Under the pieces are notes generated by a model that searched no databases, had not been told where the DNA came from, and saw nothing but the letters and a program-made list of their open reading frames with translations. The position numbers and the translations under genes are program-made. DNA of 27,131 nt. It comes from Chromera velia (lineage: Eukaryota > Sar > Chromeraceae). How positions within the stretch are numbered: the stretch's first letter is position 1; each line of letters opens with the position of its first letter. The stretch is from the NCBI GenBank assembly GCA_018398765.1, contig JAHBMJ010000653.1, positions 97,501 through 124,631 of the forward strand, read 5' to 3'. Positions 10,493 through 20,048 of this stretch are shown one piece after another.

Positions 10493-11831
10493 TGGTTCAG
10501 TCGACAGACCCGTCTAGACGTATTTTGTACTAAGCGCGACTACCAAGAGTGCAAGAGGGAGTAAGGGCTTCAGAATGCTTTCCTGTTGCCTCCTTGCGGG
10601 TCCAGTCCAGGTTCCTGTACTCCTTGATGTTCCTGGGTTCAATGAAGAACATGGAAGAGAAGTGAAAGCTGGGGCAAGAGAAAATCATGACCTCCGATGC
10701 TGTTTTTTTCTTGAGATTTGCTGATGATATTTGCTGGTAATCTGCATGTGTACAAGATTCAGCTAAGATGGCATCAGAGGTGAGTGCCTTGGCAGGAGAG
10801 CCCCATACACGCGGTGATCTCTTAGCGTTGGCGGTTGCATATATTAATACGGGATACACCCAACCAGTTGGGTGAGTGCCTCGGGGGGGTCCGCTAATTG
10901 ATGCACACCATCGGGGGCTTAGGCATGTCTAAGTTGTGTGCTGCCATAGGGCGGGGGCCACGGCAGTGAAGTATGCTTTTCAGGACCGTGCGCGCGTCGT
11001 ATACATGTGCAACTCCGTGCGAGTTACTTGAGGGGCACGCATACGTAAAGTGATTAAGGTATATGCGATCGCGGCTCCGTGCGAGTTGCTTGAGGGGCAT
11101 ATTTTGGAACTTGAGCGACACCGACCGTTCTGTTCACCCATCCCCCCCGCCTCCAAAAATGAAAAAATGCGTTATGCGAGTGCGTGCGATCTCAGAGCCT
11201 CTCAGCTGATCTCAGCAGAGCTGAGCTGCCCCCCGAGGCGATATGCATATATGACAAACCTGACGGGGATGTCACTGCAAATGCCGGGGCCCAGGGCCTC
11301 GGTTCTTGTCTAGTTCTGTATACCCTCACGACTTGGGTCAACGGGTAACGCGCGCGAGTGAAGCCTGATCGCGACACCCATCCGTCATACATGGCGGGCT
11401 CCGTGCAAACGGTCGCGAGAAAACAATCCATCCCTCCGTACAACATGCAGAGAGAAACGTGCCCCTCAAGCAATATGTGCGGGACGCCAGTACATAGCAC
11501 AAGATCGATCTCGGCCACGCCAATGCATTCAATTAAGCTATAGGATCTTCGATGGTAAAAAAGAACTGGTATGGGACAGACATAGCTGCATATTCTCCTG
11601 TACATCTGGAGGATGGAGGTAACAGGCCCACTAGTAGGTCCAAATTTGCAGTCAATCCTGCGTCTGTGCATACAGCTAAGCAGCAGCTTTTTGAGTGACC
11701 TTGTTACGAACTCTGCATACACAGTTCAATCAAGCTTCTGTCTGGACACGTGGTGAGAGGATCAAATCTTCAGGCCAGAAGTCCTATATGAAGATAAACA
11801 CGTAGACGTTGAACTTCTCTCCACTTTCACC
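10493..11831. other. Region upstream of the kinase gene, no supported gene
   Basis: This should contain the kinase promoter. I see no convincing coding exon. It holds two direct copies of a segment of about 28 bp (11013-11040 and 11073-11100) and an inverted copy of its core at about 11458-11473. The 176-codon minus-strand frame at 11192-11722 has no recognisable domain. Confidence 0.5.
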
Positions 11832-13000
11832 TTTCCTGCTTGAATGACGTCCTTTCCACTTCCATCTTTCTGTCTCTTTGCATGACGGCCTCTCCACTTC
11901 CATCTTTCTATCTGTTTGCATGATAGCCTCTCCACTTTCATCTTTCTGTCTGTTTGCATGACGGCCTCTCTACTTCCATCTTTCTGTCTGTTTGCATGAC
12001 AGCCTCTCCACTTTCGTCTTTCTATCTGTTTGCATAACGGCCTCTTCACTTCCATCTTTCTGTCTGTTTGCATGACGGGCTCTCCACTTTCATCTTTCTG
12101 TCTGTTTGTATGGCGCCTCTCCGCTTCTATCTTTCTGTCTGTTTGCATGGCGCCTCTCCACTTCCATCTTTTTGTCTGTTTGCATGATGGCCTCTCCACT
12201 TCCATCTTTCTGTCTGTTTCCATGATAGCCTCTCCACTTTCGTCTTTCTGTCTGTTTGCATGACGGCCTCTCCACTTCCATCTTTCTGTCTGTTTGTATG
12301 ACAGCCTCTCCACTTTCATCTTTCTGTCTGTTTGCATGACAGCCTCTCCACTTTCGCCTTTCTGTCTGTTTGCATAACGGCCTCTCCACTTCCATCTTTC
12401 TGTCTGTTTGCATGATGGCCTCTCCACTTTCATCTTTCTGTCTGTTTGCACGACAGCCTCTCCACCTCCATCTTTCTGTCTGTTTGCATGACAGCCTCTC
12501 CGCTTCCATCTTTCTGTCTGTTTGCATGGCGTCTCTCTACTTTCATCTTTTTGTCTGTTTGCATGATGGCCTCTCCACTTTCGTCTTTCTGTCTGTTTGC
12601 ATGACGGCCTCTCTACTTTAATCGTTCTGTCTTCTTGCACGACGGCCTTTCCACTTTCATCTTTCTGTCTATTTGCATGACGGCCTCTCCACTTCCATCT
12701 TTTTGTCTGTTTGCATGATGGCCTCTCCACTTCTATCTTTCTGTCTCTTTGCACGACGGCCTCTCCACTTTTATCTTTCTGTCTGTTTGATTCTGTTTGC
12801 ATGACGGCCTCTCTACTTTAATCGTTCTGTCTTCTTGCACGACGGCCTCTCCACTTTCATCTTTCTGTCTGTTTGCATGACGGCCTCTCCACTTCCGTCT
12901 CTCTGTCTGTTTGTATGACGGCCTCTCCACTTCCATCTTTCTTTCTTTCTTCTTGCACGACGGCCTCTCCACTTTCATATTTCCATCTTTCTTTTTTGCT
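11832..13000. repeat. 38-bp minisatellite array, about 30 copies
   Basis: The unit contains CCTCTCCACTT, CATCTTTCTGTCTG and TTTGCATGAC, and its period is exactly 38 bp (for example 11877 to 11915). Copies differ by a few substitutions, with small insertions at about 12790 and 12940. Because 38 is not a multiple of three, any reading frame cycles through all three phases every 114 bp. The minus strand is free of stops in all of them from 12802 to 11762, which yields a 346-codon frame. I treat that frame as a by-product of the repeat. The array decays to single imperfect copies between 13000 and 13240. Confidence 0.95.
12601..12920. repeat. Higher-order duplication with 200-bp spacing inside the minisatellite
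   Basis: A distinctive variant unit with TTTAATCGTTCTGTCTTC and TTGCACGACGG occurs at 12601 and again at 12801. The following units are also alike for about 110 bp. The spacing is five units plus the ten-base insertion near 12790, so a block of about five units was duplicated. Confidence 0.75.
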
Positions 13001-13239
13001 TGCTTGGTGGGTCTCTACTTTCTTCTGTCGTGCGCTATCGAAGATGACGTCTCTCCATTTTTGTCTATCTTGCCGGCTTGCATGACTACTTTCCGCTAGC
13101 TTTCATCTTTCCTGCCTGCGTGTTAAGGGCCTCTCCAGTTTTATCCTATCTGCTAGCCTGTCTGCTTACAGAAAGTTCGCTTCACTTTCATTTTCCTTGT
13201 CTCCTCACATAACGACCTTTCAGTCTTCATCTTTCTTGT

Positions 13240-13867
13240 CTGTCTGCGTATATGACCCCTCATTGGAACAAACAATATGCTCTAAATCTCGTCTGGTTGA
13301 TAATTCCATACAAAAGCTGACGTCTGTTCTAGTTTCATTTCTCTGGTTTTCTTTTCTGTTTTCATATGCTTGGCTGCTGGCTTTTCCTGGACCACAGAGA
13401 ATGTTTTTGCCTTCCTAAAATATGAAATTTAAACCAGAATCATTTGGAGGAGGATGGAGTTTACAACATTTGAACAAAAAACAACAAAGACTTCCTCACA
13501 AGGAATTTCTAGCAGAATTTTCAACATATTCACCATAGCAATACATTGTAAGTTTACGTTTCTGTAAAATTCTTATTGGGGAGAGATTTAGTAGGAAAAC
13601 CGAAAAGACTTACGTTTATTCAAAGCCCCATTTGCAGCTGGACATATAAAATTAGAGATAGAAACAAAAGAAAAAAAAATGTGTAAACTTACGTAATTTC
13701 AGTTATAATTTATGTACCACTATGGGTAATTTACCAAATTTTGAATACTTTTGACAAAGATGATGATGATGATGATGAAGATAGATAAAGAACTTTAAAA
13801 AAAAAAATGATAGAACTTAAAATGGTTTGAATAGTTATAAATCGTTGTGGAATAGTATAAGAACAAA
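13240..13867. other. AT-rich spacer between the two minisatellite arrays
   Basis: No gene is seen. It has several ACTTACGT-like words (about 13549, 13609 and 13687), a GAT trinucleotide run at 13759-13778 and A-rich stretches. Confidence 0.6.
13759..13778. repeat. GAT trinucleotide microsatellite
   Basis: Six to seven copies in non-coding DNA. Confidence 0.85.
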
Positions 13868-14035
13868 CCAGAACTCCTATATATGAAGGTAAACATGCAA
13901 ACATTGAACTTCTCTTCACTTTCATCTTTCGTGCTTAATTCAATAACGAACTCGCCACTTCTATCTTTCTGTCTGTTTGCATGATAGTCTTTCCACTTTC
14001 ATCGTCCAGACTCCAGACAGTCTTTTTGCAAGACG
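13868..14035. repeat. Second short 38-bp array with a copy of the leader
   Basis: The segment at 13868-13950 (CCAGAACTCCTATATATGAA onwards, then TTGAACTTCTCTTCACTTTC) is a diverged copy of 11772-11850, which leads into the main array. It is followed by about three imperfect 38-bp units ending near 14035. The leader and array were therefore duplicated together, about 2.1 kb apart and in the same orientation. Confidence 0.8.
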
Positions 14036-14649
14036 GCCCTGAGGATTAATACTAAGAGGCTTTGGTCCAGATGATTTTTTGCTGGGCCCCGGCATGCCAC
14101 TGGAGCCTGTGGAAGTGGCATCCTGCATCCCCTGCATGGCTGGGGCCTTCGGTGCGCTGCCGCCATTGCCGAATTAACTGCCATCCGAGACAGCTACCCC
14201 TGCTCGCGAATACGACCGGCTTAGTGCCGGGCTATTCTCGGGGACGTACAGTTTGACAATCGTCGGATGGTGCGAGAATCCGACCGATTCTCAGCGAATT
14301 TCTCACGGGAAAATTTGAATTTGCGTGAAACTTTACTGAAATATATATCTCAATTAACGATGCAGTTTTTGATCAAGTTTCACCAAATCGAGAATGTTGG
14401 GGACCCGATTCTCTTTCGATCAACACTGAAATTCCTTTGCAATACAGAAAGAAAGAGAGTTTTCGCAGAGAGGCAGCTTTGTAGAGCCTCGTGAAGTTTG
14501 AAACGGAAGCAACACGTGTATGTCGATTTCACCAACTTCTGCTTTCAAAGGCGTTGGCAGCAGAAGTGGAAGTTCCCTTTCGTCTGTTGAACCAGTCGAT
14601 TCTTCTCTCAGCTGATTGGTAAAGCGTAAGCAGTCTCCGCACACGAACC
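14036..14649. other. Upstream region of the surface-protein gene
   Basis: No supported coding exon. It should contain the promoter and 5' untranslated region of the plus-strand gene that starts at 14650. I find no clear TATA box or operator. A GC-rich segment lies at about 14080-14250. Confidence 0.45.
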
Positions 14650-17600
14650 ATGCGCTTTGTGGGCGGATGTCTTTCGTTTCTTTTGTTGGCACTGCCCGCA
14701 GTCTGCCAAGAGGGTTGTCCTCTTGTTTCTGGGCTGGAGGGATCATGTGCTGATGATAATGCCTACCTCGACTGTGGTTTGAAGAAGCTCCTTGATAGCC
14801 CTCGCGCAGCGTGAGTCATGAGCTTATCCTCTCAGCTCTTCTGGCAGCTTTTCTTTGATCTTCGTTGTCGGATCCCCGACCCGATTGTCTCGTTGACGCT
14901 CTTGCATCTCTTGTTTGGCCTTCTTGCAGCGCGATGATGAGGTGTCCGTTCGTCACAAGAGACGAAAAGGGTCAGTTCAGAAGCCAGCCATGTGGTGAAA
15001 GAGTATCTGTTCAAGTTCCCATTTGCAGTTCGTAGGAAGGCAGGTGCTTACACGAAGACATGCTTCTTTGCACATGTTCTCGGAGAGAGCAAGAGGGAGG
15101 GAGAGACCCGAAGGGAAAAGCTGCAGAAACCTCTGAGGACAAAAAAGGAGACGGTATAGCCTGAAAGATAAGCGCCAAGGACTCTCCGTTCAGGTCGAGC
15201 AAAGGAAGAACAGAAAAGCAAGGCAGGGAGAAAAGACCAGCATTGAGCTGGTGGGGGGGCCGGTTTCGAATGGTTCTTGTTCTTTCTTCTTTTTCCCGTC
15301 GAGATTTCTCTCCTTCTGTAGATCATTTGACCTGAACTTGAACCTGAATTCTCTTTGCAGCTTGCACAGAACTTCCTGCTCTCTACAGCGCTTGCTGCAA
15401 AGAGTGCAGTAGCCGTGCAGAGCCGCCCGGTCAGTCCCTGCACTCATCCACCCACTCTCTCACTCACTCACTCACTTACCTGTCCATTTGCAGACGCAGC
15501 CCTCCCCTCCGAATGACTGAGTCTTTGTTTTCTCTCTCTTCCCCTTCTTTCCTCCTTTTCTTCCCCCCAATGCAACCCACGATTTACCTTCATCTCTTCC
15601 TTCACTTCTGCTTGCACGGTTCTGTCTGTCTGTTTGTGAGCCAGTCTGTGATGACTGCCAAATGGAGAACATCAAGAGCAATTCTTTTCGTGTCTGCCTG
15701 GGCAGCCGTTTTCGATCTGCTGTTGCGTGCTTGCTTACACATAGCACTTCTTCCCTTGTTCGGACGATTTAATTTTATCTGCAGAGGGCCAGACTTGTGC
15801 GGACGACCCGACCCAGGTGATCCCGATTTTGAAATCCCAGGACATGACGTGTACCTCTGCGTTGGATCTCATCCCTTGCAACATGTTGAAGGCAGATAAG
15901 GACCTGGAAAGCACCATCATGACGGGATGTGCAAAGACCTGGTTTGAGAGATGCGCAACAGCGGAGGAGAAAGAGACGCATCTCTGCAATGCTCAGGGAG
16001 AGGGGGACGGGGGCGAAAGTACTGTGACTGCAGCACAGGCGGCCGCAGAAACACCAGCAGAGGGAGGGGAGGCAGAGGGGGGGACGGGGGTTCAGGAGGA
16101 GGGTGTGGAGAGGTGTGTGAATATGGATTCTGGCATCGACGCAGACATCAAGCAGCTTCTGGAGCAGCCCACTGCAACGTCAGTCAGGCAGAAAAACAGG
16201 AAGGCAGTCAAGGTGCTGATCACCAAAATAGCTCTTCCCGTTAGTGGGGCATGCAGTTAACGGTGAGGGAATAACTTAGTGACTGAACATTTCAGCTGAA
16301 GAGTTGGCTGGTCAGCAAGTCAGTTTTCTGGCCTGATCGGAGTTTGAGTCCATATTCCAATACCTCATTGTACATTACCATGGACTGTCGTGCAGGAGTA
16401 TGCTGAGATGCAACATGCTGGCGATGGATGGGTCCACTGGTGAGTGATTTTTCTTTTTGCAGTTGGGAATCCTTTTTTTCTTCTTCTTCTTCTTCTTGCA
16501 ATGCATTTTGTTGATTTGTGCAAGGCGTTTTTTCCCCTCTTTGCGTTTCGGTCAAACCCTTCGTTTTTTTCCGCATCCCCAGTTTCCCTTCCCTTCCCCT
16601 CCAGCCCTCAATCTTATCGCATGCTCCCTGCCTTTCATAAATGCGTGCAGCGTGCGAACAAATGCCCTCGCTCTATGAGGTCTGCGGGACGATCTGCGAG
16701 CGTGCTTCTGGCCCTGCACCTGGTGAGCGGGATTCCTTCTCTCTCTTCCTTCCTGTCGCTTGTTTGTTCAAGAAGGGGTGAGCAGGATCGGCGTGCAGCC
16801 GAGAAAAGGGAACCAGAAGTCGAATGACCACCCAAAAAGAATAAGTAGAACAGCCAAAAAAAAGAGAGCGTAATCGTAAAGTAGTTTCTCGCGAGTGTGT
16901 GCCTCCGTGTGTGTGTGTGTAGATGGGTGGGTCGGTGGGTGGCGGGGGGAGAGAGAGCGTGCTGGCTTGCTTTCCGGACTAAAAACTCGTGTCAAAAATG
17001 TGTGCCTGTCTTTGTGCGGTGCTGAGCGATGCAGAGGGTATCACTACTGGCAACTCAGGTGAGCTCGTTCCTGCTCTCCTGAACGAGACCTTCACTTGCG
17101 AGAGTGTGGTGGGCCTCGTTCCCTGCAACCTGATGACCAGGCTGCCCCAGTTGTCTGACCTCTCTCAAAGCTTTCAGACGAACTGCAAACAGACGTATTA
17201 CGATGTCTGCGCCTCTGAGGAGGAGAAGGCGACCTTGGGGTGCAGCAGCGTTCCCCCGAGTGCGTCATCGGGGGATGTGGAAGAAGCAGAAACAGAAGGG
17301 GGGGAGACGGGAACAACACCTGCAGACAGCGCACCTGTTGCAACTTCATCACCTGCCCCTGCTGCCTCTGAGGAGGAAGCAGGTTCGGAAACGGGGGAGG
17401 TTCCAACTGAGGAAGATCCCACAACTGCACCCGCAGGAGAGACCGTTGCGCCGACCCCAGCTGCATCAGAGCCAACAGCCTCCTCGGAGGATGCAGCTGC
17501 TGCTGAGTGCACGGACGAGGACGAAGAGATCGACGGAATCGCCAAGTCGATGCTAAGGGGAGGGGATGCAAGGTGAGCACGTGCGTTGGTTTTGTCGGGG

Positions 17601-18693
17601 TTCATTTGCGAACATGACTGGAGACCTGCGTACCTCTCTTCTTTGGTGATGACTCGTCATACTGGCTGACCGACTGCTCTTCTTAGGATTTCGCTTTTTG
17701 TTTTATTTCCGCATCTTTGGTTTCTCAGTCCTGGCTGCGTGAACGTTTGGTTGATCAGATGAGTCGATCGATCTGTCGTCGCGGCAGAAGGAGTGAGGAG
17801 ACATGTATGCCTGAGTCAGTCCAGGGGTGTGCAAACAGAGGGCTGACAAAGAATGAAATCTGAGACCACTTTTTGCGTGTCGTGCTTTTGTGCGTGCAGC
17901 CTGTATATGCAGTGTTGGGCCATGACCGAAGATGGTGAGTGCTTTGTCCCATTCCTTCTTCCTTCATGCAAGCACCATGCAAGCACGTTTGACTGCCAGT
18001 AAAAGTTCCTTCCACTGGCGAGACTTGACTTTCTTCTCTCCTTAGTCGAGCTTTGCCATCTCCTTTCCAGGTTGAGCCTCTTCTGTTTTCTCTTTCTTCT
18101 CTCTTCCGCCTTCTTTTTGCACGATCTTTTCTGTGCTTGTTGTTGCTGAAATCTTTTCTTTCTTTAAGAGAGTATTTTCTTGATTCGAATTTTCTTTCGC
18201 CTTTCTTTGTTGGTCTGTGTGGGATAACACTCTTCTTCTCGTGCACTTACCGCAGCGTGCTCCGCGATTCCTGAAATCTACAGCCAATGCTGCGACCACT
18301 GCAAGGAAATGTCCGGGGATCCTCCGGGTTGGTCTGCCCGACTGACTGAAAGGTTTTGTTCCTTTCGTTTCCCTTCCCTCTTCCTCTCGTGATTCGCTCC
18401 TGCCCTTTTGTTTTCTTCTCAGGGTGTGATGCTCGGTTGTGCTACACGTACCTCTTTCTTCCTCTTTCTGGCTGACGGACAAGAGACGAACCCACAATAG
18501 GTAGTCTTGGAAAGTTGGGTAGAGAAAGGCGTTCTCTTTTAGTAGCGACCTCCGATCCGCAGCTTGAGACTTCTTCTCGGAGGGTCCTTCTCGATCCTCG
18601 AATCCTTCTTTTTCATTCTTCCACCCCCCTCCCTCACTCCCTCAAGACGGGAAATCTTAGTTGACCTCCCGGCATTGTATACGCATTCCTCGA

Positions 18694-18738
<45 letters not shown>

Positions 18739-19193
18739 GTGCAGCTGGGCAAGCATGTGGAAACGACGAGAACGTGTTGGACACCCTCCTAGGGCAGACG
18801 TTCACATGCTCGAGTCTGATCAGCCTGATGGACTGCTACACGATGCAGATGCCTTTGCTCTCTGAGTTCTATGCAAGCTTCCAAGAAACTTGCAAACTCA
18901 CATTCTACTCAGAATGCGCGACAGAGGAAGAAAAGGCGAACCATGTGTGTGCAAATGCGGGAGTGGTTGTTCCGGGAGGGCAAACGGATGATACTGAGGA
19001 GGGTGAGGAAGAGAATGAGGGAAGCTCCTCCAGAAGGGACCCACAACAGGATGCTATCAAGGACTTTCAGGACGAATTTGCGCACATTCCGAATCCCAAG
19101 GAAAGAACTGCAGGGGCGAGGGGAGCTGCGGCCAGCATCTCGTTGCTGTTGCTAGTTGTTGCTCCGCTCGTCTCTCTCTCGGCATTTCGGTGA
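14650..19193 (+). CDS. Secreted, probably GPI-anchored protein with three cysteine-rich modules
   Basis: Ten exons: 14650-14810, 14930-14970, 15361-15429, 15785-16178, 16396-16439, 16651-16722, 17035-17572, 17900-17934, 18256-18327, 18745-19193. They sum to 1875 bases, 624 residues plus stop, with every phase closing and no internal stop. Residues 1-20 are a signal peptide (MRFVGGCLSFLLLALPAVCQ). The rest is three copies of a module C-e-B-A separated by acidic, Ser/Thr/Pro/Ala-rich linkers. The last is followed by a C-terminal tail of small residues and a hydrophobic run (SISLLLLVVAPLVSLSAFR), as in GPI-anchor signals. It should therefore sit on the cell surface or wall. I recognise no known family. 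Adhesion, wall or coat structure are guesses. Retention of the fourth intron would end the protein at 16260. Exons were placed by splice signals and by module homology, not by transcripts. Confidence 0.85.
14746..15990 (+). other. Module 1 of the surface protein (C1, e1, B1, A1)
   Basis: C1 reads CADDNAYLDCGLKKLLDS at the end of exon 1. The short exon e1 gives MMRCPFVTRDEKG. B1 gives CTELPALYSACCKEC, with four cysteines. A1 has six cysteines (QTC, MTC, LIPC, TGC, ERC, HLC) and the motif CATAEEKETHLC. With the extra cysteines of exon 1 the total is even. Introns are phase 2, 1 and 1. Confidence 0.85.
16114..17240 (+). other. Module 2 of the surface protein (C2, e2, B2, A2), two cysteines missing
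   Basis: C2 reads CVNMDSGIDADIKQLLEQP and e2 SMLRCNMLAMDGSTG. B2 reads CEQMPSLYEVCGTIC, where the CC pair of the other modules is C-G. A2 starts GITTGNSGE with no cysteine, where the others have Q-(T/A)-C. It then keeps FTC, LVPC, TNC, YDVC and LGC, with CASEEEKATLGC. Both losses are in the same module. A long Glu/Thr/Pro/Ala-rich linker follows (about 17245-17507). Confidence 0.85.
17508..18960 (+). other. Module 3 of the surface protein (C3, e3, B3, A3)
   Basis: C3 reads CTDEDEEIDGIAKSML and e3 SLYMQCWAMTEDG. B3 reads CSAIPEIYSQCCDHC. A3 has six cysteines (QAC, FTC, LMDC, ETC, SEC, HVC) with CATEEEKANHVC. Intron phases are again 2, 1 and 1. After A3 an acidic linker contains DAIKDFQDEF, which may be a cysteine-less remnant of a fourth C segment. 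Confidence 0.85.
18699..18732. repeat. CT dinucleotide run forming the pyrimidine tract of the last intron
   Basis: About 17 CT copies immediately before the TGTGCAG acceptor at 18744. It doubles as the polypyrimidine tract, so its length could influence splicing of the last exon. Confidence 0.85.
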
Positions 19194-19820
19194 TCTTGTG
19201 AGTTCATGAAAGTGTCATCTCACCCACTGTACAACTCTTTTGTGAGAACCTGGGGAGGGGATGGGGTGGGAGGGGGGGGAATGAGTGATTTGATGGAGAA
19301 GAGAAAGTGCAAGCATGCAATGGGTGAGTGGAGACGACTTTGACGAAGAAAGAACCTTACTTGTTCTTGATGCGTTTTTCTCTCTCGGAGTAACTCCTCC
19401 ACACACCATTAGGAGTTGGGTGCAGGAGGGAAGAACGGGTTGAGGTTGTGGAGATAATAAACGAATTCTATTCAGAAACTTGAAGGAATTAAGTGCACCG
19501 CATGGAGAGGAGAGAGCCGTTGTGCACTGATGGAACAGTGCGTCTTTGACTGAAAGATTGGATGAATGAATGAGCGAGTCAGTGCGTGTCTGCTTGCATG
19601 CAAGGTGTGTGTCTGCTGTCCCGCCCGCGAGGGAGGGTGAGGAGACTGACGACGTGTGTATTCGTTTGTTCGTCCGTTCGTTCACAGTACAGTCATGTGT
19701 GTTTGCGTGCGTTCTTTCGTCTGACTGTTGTTGGAAGATATTCTGCAGTTCCATCCTTGCTCCTCTCACTTGACCCACCGTTTTTTGAGAGAGCGTCTTA
19801 CTGCAGGAAGATGCATGTGA

Positions 19821-19844
19821 GTGTGTGTGTGTGTGTGTGTGTGT
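19821..19844. repeat. GT dinucleotide microsatellite
   Basis: Twelve GT copies in intergenic DNA. Confidence 0.9.
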
Positions 19845-20010
19845 AAGTGTGAGTGTGACTTCGGTAGTGTCCGTATGTGTCTGCATGGCAGGGTGAGGCT
19901 CAGACAGGCAGAGTCACTGAAGAAGATGAAACAAAATCTGCGGGCATGCTGACAGAAAGACAAACACATACAGGCACAGACAGCAAGAAGAACAGACAGT
20001 GGCAGATAAA

Positions 20011-20048
20011 TACAGACAGACAGACAGACAGACAGATAGACAGACAGA
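20011..20048. repeat. CAGA tetranucleotide microsatellite
   Basis: About nine copies with one interruption (GATAGA). Confidence 0.9.

Noticed and set aside
10530..10859. 109-codon minus-strand frame as the first kinase exon
   Set aside because: A better first exon exists at 10492-10379, with a clean donor and an in-frame stop upstream.
11192..11722. 176-codon minus-strand frame
   Set aside because: No domain, signal peptide or splice support. It contains the inverted and direct repeats, and its length is compatible with chance.
11762..12802. 346-codon minus-strand frame as a protein gene
   Set aside because: It is made almost wholly of the 38-bp minisatellite, whose unit lacks stops in any phase. 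Kept only as a finding to test.
11832..13000. CRISPR-like array
   Set aside because: The 38-bp units abut directly, with no unique spacers, and the host is eukaryotic.
15817..16260. 147-codon single-exon gene
   Set aside because: It is exon 4 of the surface-protein gene plus read-through into intron 4. The GTCAGT donor at 16179 gives correct continuation into e2.
17198..17605. Antisense frames over exon 7
   Set aside because: They are shadows of the Glu/Thr/Pro/Ala-rich linker, whose composition removes stops on the opposite strand.
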